64,000 nucleotides of DNA from Salinisphaera aquimarina (GTDB taxonomy: Bacteria; Pseudomonadota; Gammaproteobacteria; Nevskiales; Salinisphaeraceae): NCBI RefSeq assembly GCF_042643355.1, contig NZ_JBHRSS010000010.1, forward strand, positions 124,001-188,000. The letters run 5' to 3'. Made by a program: the position numbers and the translations under genes. The notes under the pieces were generated by a model, which ran no database searches, was not told the origin of the DNA, and worked only from the letters and a program-made list of their open reading frames with translations. Shown in pieces: positions 1 through 8,223 of this stretch. The number at the start of each line of letters is the position of its first letter. The first letter of the stretch is position 1.

Positions 1-1074
1 CCGCTGCTGGATGTGGAACTGCGCTATCGCGACGGCGTGGTGCGCGTGGTCGGGCTTCGCACGCTGTCTATTCGCGCGCTGGAGCGCAGCGAGGCGGATT
101 TTCTCGCCGACGCCGTGGCGGCCTATGTGACCCGCGGCTGGCGCACCGCGCGCAAGCGCCGGACTTCGCGTTTCGATGTCGCCATGCTGGTCGACCCCGA
201 TGAAGACCAGCCGCCGTCCAACCGCGCCGCGCTCAAGGCCTTCGTCGCCGCCGGTCGCAAGCTGGGTCTGGAAGTCGAGCAGATCGGCAAGCGTGATTTC
301 GGCCGCCTGGCCGAGTTCGATGCGCTGTTCATCCGCGAAACCACGCGCCTGAATCACTACACCTACGCGTTCTCACGCCGCGCCGAGCAGGAAGGGCTGG
401 TGGTCATGGACGACCCCACATCCATTCTGCGTTGTACCAACAAGGTCTATCTGGCCGAACTGCTGACCCGTCACAAGGTCGCCGCACCCAAGGCCTGCAT
501 CTTCGGCGACAACGAGATCGCCCGGCTGCCCGACATGCTCGGCTTTCCGATGGTACTCAAGGCCCCGGAAGGCGCGTTTTCCAAGGGTGTGTTCAAGGCC
601 GACAACGTCGCCGAGCTCGAGCGTATTGCCGCCGAACTGCTGGACGAGTCGGAACTGGCGCTGGCCCAGGAGTTCATGCCCACCGAATTCGACTGGCGTA
701 TCGGCGTACTCGGCGGCAAGGCCCTGTACGTCTGCCAGTACCTGATGGCCGGCGGTCATTGGCAGATCGTCGATTATGCCGCCGAGGGCGGGGTCAGCGA
801 AGGCGACTCGCGCACGCTTGCGGTGGAGGACGCGCCGGCGAACGTGGTGCGCACGGCGGTACGCGCGGCCAATCTCATTGGCGACGGCCTCTATGGGGTC
901 GATCTCAAGCAGACGGCGCACGGCCTGAAGGTGATCGAGGTCAACGACAATCCGAGCATCGACGCCGGTATCGAGGACGCGGTGCTTGGCGACGTCCTGT
1001 ATGAACGCATCATGGGCGAATTCCTGAAACGGCTCGAGCGCCGCACCGAAGCACGACCGCGCCGGCATGGCTGA
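1..1074 (+). CDS. RLAN-domain RimK-type ATP-grasp ligase (5' end outside window)
   Basis: The reading frame is open from base 1, so the true start lies upstream; 357 residues are visible, while RLAN/RimK-like proteins are usually near 480. The visible part has the end of an RLAN-type N-terminal domain, then an ATP-grasp fold. Supporting motifs are the glycine-containing nucleotide loop around EGAFSKGVF, the D-W-R-I-G-V strand and the Mg-binding end KVIEVNDNPSID. RimK relatives ligate amino acids to a carboxyl group of a protein or peptide; the substrate here is unknown. A GTG at 13 is an internal codon rather than a convincing start. The next gene (glcB) begins 120 bases downstream on the same strand and looks functionally unrelated. 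Confidence 0.85.
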   Translation, partial: PLLDVELRYRDGVVRVVGLRTLSIRALERSEADFLADAVAAYVTRGWRTARKRRTSRFDVAMLVDPDEDQPPSNRAALKAFVAAGRKLGLEVEQIGKRDFGRLAEFDALFIRETTRLNHYTYAFSRRAEQEGLVVMDDPTSILRCTNKVYLAELLTRHKVAAPKACIFGDNEIARLPDMLGFPMVLKAPEGAFSKGVFKADNVAELERIAAELLDESELALAQEFMPTEFDWRIGVLGGKALYVCQYLMAGGHWQIVDYAAEGGVSEGDSRTLAVEDAPANVVRTAVRAANLIGDGLYGVDLKQTAHGLKVIEVNDNPSIDAGIEDAVLGDVLYERIMGEFLKRLERRTEARPRRHG

Positions 1075-1194
1075 TCCTCGTCGGCTCAGATGAAGCCGGC
1101 GCGGGTCGTGTTCCCAGGCCTTTTGTTATGATGCCTGCCTGTTGTTTCTCGGCGCGTGGTCAGACACGGCCGTAACCCAAAACCAAGGCGAGAT

Positions 1195-3363
1195 ATGACT
1201 GACCGTATCGAAAAATCGGGCCTGCAGATCGGCAAGCCGCTGTACGACCTGATCGAGAAAGCACTGCCGGGCACCGGCGTGACATCCGACGTGTTCTGGC
1301 AGGAACTGGCCGATCTGGTGGCCGAGTTCGGTCCGCATAACGCCGCGTTGCTCAAGCATCGCGAGGATATCCAGGAAACGCTGGACAAATGGCATCGCGA
1401 GCACCGCGGCGACAAGTTCGATTTCAACGAATACAAGAAGCTGCTGCAGGAACTGGACTATCTCGTTGCCGACACCGGCGACTTCAAGGTCTCGACCGAC
1501 AACGTCGACCCCGAGATCGCCACCGTGCCAGGCCCGCAGCTGGTGGTGCCGATCACCAACGCCCGTTTTTCGCTCAACGCGGCCAACGCGCGCTGGGGCA
1601 GTTTGTACGATGCGCTCTACGGCGCCGACATCATTCCCGAAGACGACGGCGCCGAGAAGGGCACGAGCTACAACCCCAAGCGCGGCGTCAAGGTCGTCGC
1701 CTGGGCCGCGAAGTTCCTCGACGACAGCTTCCCGCTGGCCGAGGGCTCGCATGCCGACGCCACCGCCTACAAGATCGACAACGGCAAGCTGTCCGTGGAT
1801 GTCGGCGGCAGCCATTCGGCACTCAAGGAGCCGAAACAGTTCGCCGGTTATCAGGGTGACGCGGGCGCGCCGACCGCGGTGCTGCTGGTCAACAACGCCC
1901 TGCATTCGGAAATTCAGATCGACAAGAGCGCGCCCATCGGCAAGGACCACGCCGCGGGCGTGAAAGACGTGCTCATGGAAGCCGCGATCACCGCGATCCA
2001 GGACTGCGAGGATTCCGTGGCCGCGGTCGACGCCGAGGACAAGGCGCTGGTCTACGGCAACTGGCTTGGCCTGATGAAGGGCGATCTGGAAGAGACCATG
2101 GAAAAGGGTGGCAAGACCATCACCCGCAAGCTCAACGCCGATCGCGAATACACCGCGGCCGACGGCTCCACGCTCACCCTGCCGGGCCGCAGCCTGATGC
2201 TGGTGCGCAACGTCGGCCATCTGATGACCACGCCGGCCGTGCTCGATGCCGAAGGCAACGAGATCCCGGAAGGTATTCTCGACGCGCTGTGCACCGGCAC
2301 CATCGCCCTGCACGACCTGAAAGGCAATGGCCCGCGTTCCAACAGCCGTGCCGGCAGCGTCTATATCGTCAAGCCCAAGATGCACGGCCCGGCCGAGGTC
2401 AACTTCACGGTCAAGGTCTTCGAGCACATCGAAAACGCCATCGGCATGAAGCCCAACACCCTCAAGATGGGCATCATGGACGAAGAGCGACGTACTTCGC
2501 TCAACCTCAAGGCCTGTATCCACGAGGCCCGCGAACGCACCATCTTCATCAACACCGGCTTTCTCGATCGCACCGGCGACGAGATGCACACCTCGATGGA
2601 AGCCGGCCCGATGCTGCCCAAGGGCGAGATGAAGTCCCAGCCCTGGCTGAAGTCCTACGAGGACAACAACGTCGACACCGGTCTGCAGTGCGGCCTGCGT
2701 GGCAAGGCCCAGATCGGCAAGGGCATGTGGCCCGCGCCGGACAACATGGCCGACATGATGCAGGCCAAGATCGGCCATCCGAAAGCCGGCGCCAACTGCG
2801 CCTGGGTGCCGTCGCCGACCGCCGCTACCCTGCACGCGATCCACTACCATCGTTGTGACGTGCTGGCCCGTCAGGGCGAACTCGAATCGCGCCACGAGGA
2901 TTATCTCAACGACCTGCTCACCATTCCGCTGCTCGATCGCGAGCTGTCGGAGCAGGAAATCCAGAACGAGCTCGACAACAACTGCCAGGGCATCCTGGGT
3001 TATGTCGTGCGCTGGATCGACCACGGCGTGGGCTGCTCCAAGGTGCCGGACATCAGCGATACCCAGCTCATGGAGGATCGCGCGACCTGCCGTATCTCCT
3101 CGCAGCACGTGGCCAACTGGCTGCACCACGGCATCGCCAACGAAAACGATGTACGCGAAACACTCAAGCGCATGGCCAAGGTGGTCGATCGCCAGAACGA
3201 GGGCGACCCTGATTACACGCCGATGTCGGCTGACTTCGACGCCTCGATCGCCTTCCAGGCTGCCTCGGATCTGATCTTCAAGGGTCTCGAGCAGCCCTCC
3301 GGTTACACCGAACCGGTCCTGCATGCCCGTCGCCGGGAGCTCAAGGCGCAACGCGCCGGCTGA
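1195..3363 (+). CDS. glcB: Malate synthase G
   Basis: Condenses glyoxylate with acetyl-CoA to malate in the cytoplasm (glyoxylate/glycolate use). The 722-residue product matches the monomeric G isoform (about 720) rather than the A isoform (about 530). The TIM-barrel active-site stretches are recognisable: RNVGHLM with the catalytic-type Arg, MGIMDEERRTSLNL with acidic metal ligands, and QDCEDSVAAVDAEDK. I chose the ATG at 1195 because the protein then starts MTDRIEKSGLQIG, as in typical GlcB; an in-frame upstream start at 1156 would add 13 atypical residues. A strong intrinsic terminator follows. An acetate-type symporter lies immediately downstream, which fits growth on C2 compounds. Confidence 0.97.
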   Translation: MTDRIEKSGLQIGKPLYDLIEKALPGTGVTSDVFWQELADLVAEFGPHNAALLKHREDIQETLDKWHREHRGDKFDFNEYKKLLQELDYLVADTGDFKVSTDNVDPEIATVPGPQLVVPITNARFSLNAANARWGSLYDALYGADIIPEDDGAEKGTSYNPKRGVKVVAWAAKFLDDSFPLAEGSHADATAYKIDNGKLSVDVGGSHSALKEPKQFAGYQGDAGAPTAVLLVNNALHSEIQIDKSAPIGKDHAAGVKDVLMEAAITAIQDCEDSVAAVDAEDKALVYGNWLGLMKGDLEETMEKGGKTITRKLNADREYTAADGSTLTLPGRSLMLVRNVGHLMTTPAVLDAEGNEIPEGILDALCTGTIALHDLKGNGPRSNSRAGSVYIVKPKMHGPAEVNFTVKVFEHIENAIGMKPNTLKMGIMDEERRTSLNLKACIHEARERTIFINTGFLDRTGDEMHTSMEAGPMLPKGEMKSQPWLKSYEDNNVDTGLQCGLRGKAQIGKGMWPAPDNMADMMQAKIGHPKAGANCAWVPSPTAATLHAIHYHRCDVLARQGELESRHEDYLNDLLTIPLLDRELSEQEIQNELDNNCQGILGYVVRWIDHGVGCSKVPDISDTQLMEDRATCRISSQHVANWLHHGIANENDVRETLKRMAKVVDRQNEGDPDYTPMSADFDASIAFQAASDLIFKGLEQPSGYTEPVLHARRRELKAQRAG

Positions 3364-3388
3364 GTCCAGCGCGTTCGTTGATTGCAAG

Positions 3389-3413
3389 AACCCGGCTTCG
3401 GCCGGGTTTTTTT
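3389..3413 (+). terminator. Rho-independent terminator after glcB
   Basis: Stem AACCCGGC/GCCGGGTT with a TTCG loop, continuing into a run of seven T. It sits 26 bases after the glcB stop codon. Confidence 0.9.
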
Positions 3414-3666
3414 ATGTCCATGAATCGGCTTTTCGTAGTGCTGCTTCCAACGCCCGTTTTCAGGTCGCCGGTGGCATGTTCGCCGATTGCATAGTTCGAC
3501 TCATCGCTGCCCCCGCCACCGTGTACCGTCGACTAAAACAATTAAGATAATCCATGGTACATGCAATTCTTTTAAAATAGTTTTAAATAGCCAAAAGTCG
3601 CATTGCCGTGCAGCAACGGCTGACGCACGCTGTGCGCGGTCACAAAATCAATGATGGGGATAACTT
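3414..3666 (+). promoter_or_regulatory. AT-rich leader upstream of the symporter operon
   Basis: The gap between glcB and the small symporter subunit is about 300 bases. No convincing gene is visible in it. Its last third is strikingly AT-rich for this genome and holds a near-perfect tandem repeat, TTTTAAAATAG (3570-3580) followed by TTTTAAATAG (3581-3590). This is the best promoter/UP-element candidate for the two symporter genes. A purine-rich GGGGA lies 7-8 bases before the ATG at 3667. No specific regulator site is recognised. Confidence 0.4.
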
Positions 3667-3936
3667 ATGTCTGATCGCCCCGGCGGCGCGGCGGCCGCCT
3701 ACTGGCAGGCCAATATTCGACTTTTGCTCAAACTCCTGGTCGTGTGGTTCGTGGTTTCCTACGGCTGCGGGATTCTTCTCGTGGACGTGTTGAACAATTT
3801 TCATATCGGTGGCTATCCGTTGGGTTATTTCTTTGCCCAGCAGGGCGCCATCTATGTCTTTCTGTTTCTGATCTTCTTCTATGCCTGGCGGATGAACAGG
3901 CTGGATCGGGAATTCGGCGTCGACGAAAAGGAATAG
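3667..3936 (+). CDS. DUF4212 small subunit of sodium:solute symporter
   Basis: An 89-residue protein with two hydrophobic segments (about residues 20-42 and 53-75), matching the DUF4212 small-subunit family (TIGR03647-type). Such proteins are encoded directly before a large VC_2705-type sodium:solute symporter and are thought to be accessory subunits. The large subunit starts 9 bases after this stop, so the two genes are almost certainly cotranscribed. ATG at 3667 is preceded by GGGGA. The polar C-terminus (DREFGVDEKE) probably faces the cytoplasm. The transported solute is inferred to be acetate or another small carboxylate, from family and from the glcB neighbour. Confidence 0.9.
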   Translation: MSDRPGGAAAAYWQANIRLLLKLLVVWFVVSYGCGILLVDVLNNFHIGGYPLGYFFAQQGAIYVFLFLIFFYAWRMNRLDREFGVDEKE

Positions 3937-3945
3937 GGAGCAGGA

Positions 3946-5718
3946 ATGGATACCCAGACATGGATTTATCTGGCGGTCGGCGGCAGTTTTCTGCTGTATT
4001 TCGTGATTGCCATTCTCGCGCGTGCGGGCACTACGGAAGAGTTCTACGTGGCGGGCGGCGGCATCGGTCCGGTTGCCAACGGAATGGCCACGGCCGCGGA
4101 CTGGATGAGCGCGGCGTCGTTCATTTCGATGGCGGGCCTGATTGCGTTTCTCGGCTATAACGCCTCGCCCTATCTGATGGGCTGGACGGGTGGCTTCGTG
4201 CTGCTCGCTTTGCTGCTGGCACCGTATCTGCGCAAGTACGGCAGCTTCACCGTGCCGGCGTTCATCGGTGAGCGTTACTATTCGAACGTGGCCCGTACCG
4301 TGGCCATCATCTGTCTGATCATCGCGTCGGTGACCTATGTCATCGGGCAAATGAAGGGCGTGGGCGTGGCCTTCGGGCGCTTCCTCGAAGTCGAATTCGA
4401 GACCGGCGTGCTGATCGGCATGGGTGTCGTGTTCGTCTATGCCGTGCTCGGCGGCATGAAAGGCATTACCTACACCCAGATCGCGCAGTACATCGTGCTG
4501 ATCTTCGCGTTCACGGTGCCGGCGGTATTCATCTCCATCCAGCTGACCGGTATTCCGCTGCCGCAGATCGGGTTGGGTTCGACGATGGCCGACGGCAGCG
4601 GGCTGTTCCTGCTCGACAAGCTCGACACGGTGGTCACCGAACTCGGGTTCTCCAAATTCACCGAGCCGGGTCATTCGACGCTCAACATCTTCCTGCTGAC
4701 GCTGTCGCTGATGATCGGTACCGCGGGTCTGCCGCATGTGATCATCCGTTTCTTCACCGTGCGCAAGGTCACCGATGCCCGTAAATCGGTGGGCTGGGCG
4801 TTGTTCTTCATCGCCATTCTCTACACGACGGCCCCCGCGGTCGGCGCCATGGCACGTCTGAATCTCATGCAGACGGTCCAGACCGGCCCGGTCGGCGAAG
4901 AGAGCGGCAATCTGGAATACGCCGAGCGACCGGACTGGTTCAGGACCTGGGAGTCGACCGGCCTGCTGGCATTCGAGGACAAGAACGGCGACGGCCGTAT
5001 CCAGTATTACAACGACGCCAATCCGGCGTTCATGGATACCGCCGCGGGCTTTGGCTGGAATGGCAACGAGATGACCACGGTCGACAGGGACATCATGGTG
5101 CTGGCCAACCCCGAAATCGCCGATCTGCCGTCCTGGGTGATCGCGCTGGTAGCCGCGGGTGGCGTGGCCGCGGCCCTGTCGACGGCGGCGGGTCTGCTGC
5201 TGGCGATTTCGTCGGCCATCTCGCATGACCTGCTCAAGAGTATGCTTCGGCCCAATATTTCGGAGAAGAACGAACTCCTGGCCGGGCGCATCGCCATGGT
5301 GGGGGCGATTCTGGTCGCGGGGTATCTGGGTATCAATCCACCGGGCTTTGCCGCGGAGGTGGTGGCGCTGGCCTTCGGCCTGGCCGCATCGTCGCTGTTC
5401 CCGGTGTTGCTGATGGGTATTTTCGTCAAACGCATGAATCGCGAAGGCGCGATTGCCGGCATGCTGGCGGGTCTGTTCACGACCGTCGCCTATATCTTCA
5501 TCTACAAGGGCATGTTCTTCATACCCGACACCAACCTGTTCCCGGATGAAGCCGGCTATTGGCTGTTCGGTATCCAGCCCGAGTCGTTTGGCGCGATCGG
5601 TGCGCTGGTCAACTTCGTGGTCGCCTTGCTGGTGTCCCGCGTGACCCCGCCGCCGCCTGCGCATATAGACCGGATGGTCGAAGACATCCGTATCCCGGGC
5701 GCGCTGCGCGAGGCGTAG
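3946..5718 (+). CDS. Sodium:solute symporter, VC_2705/ActP-like
   Basis: A 590-residue SSS-family protein with about 13 predicted membrane helices. The N-terminal signature includes the motifs AADWMSAASF and GWTGGF, typical of ActP-type acetate/carboxylate symporters. An AGGAG-like site precedes ATG 3946. An extramembrane loop around residues 320-385 contains DKNGDGRIQ (residues 345-353), a calcium-binding EF-hand-like signature. ActP itself pairs with YjcH, whereas this protein pairs with a DUF4212 subunit, so it belongs to the VC_2705 branch and is not actP itself. Likely role: Na+-coupled import of acetate or a similar monocarboxylate, feeding the glyoxylate cycle. A terminator follows. 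Confidence 0.92.
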   Translation: MDTQTWIYLAVGGSFLLYFVIAILARAGTTEEFYVAGGGIGPVANGMATAADWMSAASFISMAGLIAFLGYNASPYLMGWTGGFVLLALLLAPYLRKYGSFTVPAFIGERYYSNVARTVAIICLIIASVTYVIGQMKGVGVAFGRFLEVEFETGVLIGMGVVFVYAVLGGMKGITYTQIAQYIVLIFAFTVPAVFISIQLTGIPLPQIGLGSTMADGSGLFLLDKLDTVVTELGFSKFTEPGHSTLNIFLLTLSLMIGTAGLPHVIIRFFTVRKVTDARKSVGWALFFIAILYTTAPAVGAMARLNLMQTVQTGPVGEESGNLEYAERPDWFRTWESTGLLAFEDKNGDGRIQYYNDANPAFMDTAAGFGWNGNEMTTVDRDIMVLANPEIADLPSWVIALVAAGGVAAALSTAAGLLLAISSAISHDLLKSMLRPNISEKNELLAGRIAMVGAILVAGYLGINPPGFAAEVVALAFGLAASSLFPVLLMGIFVKRMNREGAIAGMLAGLFTTVAYIFIYKGMFFIPDTNLFPDEAGYWLFGIQPESFGAIGALVNFVVALLVSRVTPPPPAHIDRMVEDIRIPGALREA

Positions 5719-5747
5719 CGTTCTCTGGCCACGCGAGTGGATTCAAG

Positions 5748-5771
5748 GCCCCGCCTCGGCGGGGCTTTTTT
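5748..5771 (+). terminator. Rho-independent terminator after symporter
   Basis: Seven-base-pair stem GCCCCGC/GCGGGGC with a CTCG loop, followed by six T. It is located 30 bases downstream of the symporter stop. Confidence 0.9.
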
Positions 5772-5917
5772 GTGGCCGCGCAGGATTCCGAGGGCCGACA
5801 GGACAGGCGTGACCCGGTCCGTGTATTGTAAAGCGAAATGCGATCTTTTCCGCCTTTAAGCGCCACCAACATGAATCGCGAAACTCGCCCGCAGTGGATT
5901 ATGAGGAGACGGGCCGC

Positions 5918-7177
5918 ATGATCGATTTCGCTTTTCTCGGAACGGCGACGTTCTGGAAATATGCCTCGATGCCGGTGATCAGCGCGGTCATCGGTTACGT
6001 GACCAACGTGGTCGCGATCAAGATGATGTTTCATCCGATCGAGTTCTTCGGCGTGTTCAAGCCGTATCTCGGCTGGCAGGGCATCGTGCCGCGCAAGGCT
6101 GCGAAGATGTCGGCGATCGCCACCGACACCATTACCCGGAATCTGATCGACAGCGAAGAGATATTCGCGCGACTGGATCCCGACGCAGTCGCCCGGAAAC
6201 TGTCCGTGCCGCTCAACGAACTGGCGGCAGAACTGGTTGACGAGGTGATGACCACCCATCACCCCGATATCTGGGCGCGCACGCCCAAGAGCGCACGCGA
6301 CACGATCGTGGCGCGCGTACAGGCGGCGGTGCCGCAGGCGATTGCCGATACCGTGCGTGACCTGCGCACCGACGTGAATCAGGTGTTCGACCTCAAGGAC
6401 ATGGTGGTCACCAATCTGGTGCATCACAAGGAGCTGATGAACCGGATCTTTCTGGAAACGGGAGACAAGGAGTTCACCTTCATCGCCCGTTCCGGCGCCT
6501 ATTTTGGTTTTCCGCTGGGCGTGATTCAGATGATCGTGTGGATGTTCTATCAGCCGTGGTGGCTGTTGCCGGCCTTCGGGCTGGCGGTGGGTTATATCAC
6601 CAACTGGGCCGCATTGAAGATGATCTTCAACCCCAAGCAGAAGCACGCCGTCGGCCCGTTCACGCTGCATGGCCTGTTCTTCAAGCGCCAGCGCGACGTG
6701 GCGCGCGCCTACGGGGATCTGGTGGCCAACGAAGTGCTGTCGCCCAAGAATATCCTCCAGCAGGTGCTCAAGGGGCCCTATTCGGATCGCATCTTTTCCA
6801 TCATCGCCCACCGCGTGGGCGAGGCTATCGATGAAACCGCGGGCATCGCGCGTCCGTTCATGACCTGGACCGTGGGCGATCTGAACTATATCCAGCTCAA
6901 GCAGACCGCGGTCAATCGCCTGATCGAACAGACCCCCGATGTACATGACGACCGCTCGGCCGCACTGCGGGAATTCATGGAATACACCAACGAAACCATG
7001 GCCATCGAGACGACACTGGTCGAGCGCATGCGTGAACTGCCGCCGCGTGAATTCGAGGGCATGCTGAGGCCGGCCTTTGAAGAGGACGAGTGGATCCTGA
7101 TCACCGTCGGCGCGGTACTCGGTCTGATGGTCGGTATTTTCCAGTTCATCGTATTGTTCGGCGGCGGTGCCGGTTGA
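5918..7177 (+). CDS. DUF445 family membrane protein
   Basis: A 419-residue member of the DUF445 family, whose function is not known. It starts with a membrane segment containing the family signature (IGYVTNVVAIKMMFHP, residues about 22-37). A second membrane hairpin with a related repeat (VGYITNWAALKMIFNP) lies near residues 226-241, so the two halves look like an internal duplication. A final hydrophobic segment closes the C-terminus. ATG 5918 is preferred because GAGGAG lies 9 bases upstream; an in-frame GTG at 5894 has no such site. The next gene starts 32 bases later on the same strand. Confidence 0.88.
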   Translation: MIDFAFLGTATFWKYASMPVISAVIGYVTNVVAIKMMFHPIEFFGVFKPYLGWQGIVPRKAAKMSAIATDTITRNLIDSEEIFARLDPDAVARKLSVPLNELAAELVDEVMTTHHPDIWARTPKSARDTIVARVQAAVPQAIADTVRDLRTDVNQVFDLKDMVVTNLVHHKELMNRIFLETGDKEFTFIARSGAYFGFPLGVIQMIVWMFYQPWWLLPAFGLAVGYITNWAALKMIFNPKQKHAVGPFTLHGLFFKRQRDVARAYGDLVANEVLSPKNILQQVLKGPYSDRIFSIIAHRVGEAIDETAGIARPFMTWTVGDLNYIQLKQTAVNRLIEQTPDVHDDRSAALREFMEYTNETMAIETTLVERMRELPPREFEGMLRPAFEEDEWILITVGAVLGLMVGIFQFIVLFGGGAG

Positions 7178-7209
7178 GCGGCTCGCAGCCGATTGCAGGG
7201 AGGGGTTCA

Positions 7210-8001
7210 TTGAGCGACTCATTCGATTCCGACGACAACGGTCCCGATTACGGGAGCCACTTCGACACCGCGCGGCGCGCCCCGCTGCCGCTGCTCGCGC
7301 TTCACCGGGTCGCGCTCAAGCTGGCCGAGCGGCCAGTGGCGGGGCTGGGTCTTCGTGCCCTGCGTCGCGCGGAAAGCTGGATGCTCATCGAACTCAAGCA
7401 GCGCCTCGAACGCTCGGGTGGCGCGCCGCCCGATCCGCTGGGCACCACGGCAGAGAGTGACAGCGACGTGGACCCGGCGCAGATCATGCAGGCACTGCTG
7501 CGCGCTTCCCGCGGGACCGACCAGAATGCGATCGAGCACGATTTCTATGTGCGTGTGCTGCGCCAGCTCAACCCGTCGCAGGCGCGTATTCTCGTGCTCA
7601 TGTCCGATGGCGGCGTCTGGCCCATGGTGCATGTCTGCGCGACGTCGATCGTGGGCACGGGCAGCGAACGCATCCTGTCCTATGCCTCCAGCGCCGGCAA
7701 GGAGGCGGGCGTACTGCTGCGCGCGCAGGTGCCGCATTTCCTGGCCCATATGGATTCACTGGGGCTGTTGACCGTGGGCGCGCAGGACAGCGAGCAGGAG
7801 CCGGCCTATGAGATACTCGAGGCTGACACGCTGGTGCGTGACGCGATGGCCTATGTCACCGAGGATCTGAATCGGCACGCGCAAATCGAACGCTGTTCGA
7901 TCCGACTGTCGGAATTCGGCCTGGCCCTGTGTGCGGCCGCGCTGCCCGGGCACGGTGTCAGTAGCGCGGCTTTGGGCGGGACGGCTTCAGACGCCAGATG
8001 A
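7210..8001 (+). CDS. Abi-alpha (DUF4393)-like protein
   Basis: A 263-residue soluble protein. The central part resembles the DUF4393/Abi-alpha family: a helix with NPSQARILVLMSDGG, then a G-S-E-R-I-L region, then PHFLAHMDSLGLLTV and a YEILEAD segment. That family includes proteins annotated as abortive-infection alpha proteins, but a phage role is not established here. The start is a TTG at 7210, chosen for the GGGAGGGG purine tract just upstream; the frame is open further upstream but has no better start. It probably shares an operon with the DUF445 gene. Alternative: an uncharacterised cytoplasmic protein of unrelated role. Confidence 0.6.
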   Translation: MSDSFDSDDNGPDYGSHFDTARRAPLPLLALHRVALKLAERPVAGLGLRALRRAESWMLIELKQRLERSGGAPPDPLGTTAESDSDVDPAQIMQALLRASRGTDQNAIEHDFYVRVLRQLNPSQARILVLMSDGGVWPMVHVCATSIVGTGSERILSYASSAGKEAGVLLRAQVPHFLAHMDSLGLLTVGAQDSEQEPAYEILEADTLVRDAMAYVTEDLNRHAQIERCSIRLSEFGLALCAAALPGHGVSSAALGGTASDAR

Positions 8002-8223
8002 GCGCCGGGCTGGCCGGCGCCCGCCCACGGCTGTCCTTGCCCGGCCGGTTCACTGTTCACGCGGCGATCGGAGCGCTCTAATTGAAGCTTGAGCGGCTTT
8101 GCGCGATCATGGCGCGGTCCGAATCAGGCTTTTGGAACAATATCTTCCAGCAGATTGTCCGACCGGTGCGATAGTAAATATTCCGCATAGACTCAAGTCG
8201 GCCAGGGCCGACGAGCGTAATCC

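Noticed and set aside
1126..3387. Long minus-strand open frame antisense to malate synthase
   Set aside because: It mirrors the glcB codon pattern of a GC-rich gene. Its translation is rich in Gly/His/Val/Arg without any family motif, and glcB is unmistakable.
3640..5664. Long minus-strand open frame antisense to the symporter genes
   Set aside because: The translation is a His/Arg/Asp/Gln-rich low-complexity shadow, while the opposite strand has a clear membrane transporter.
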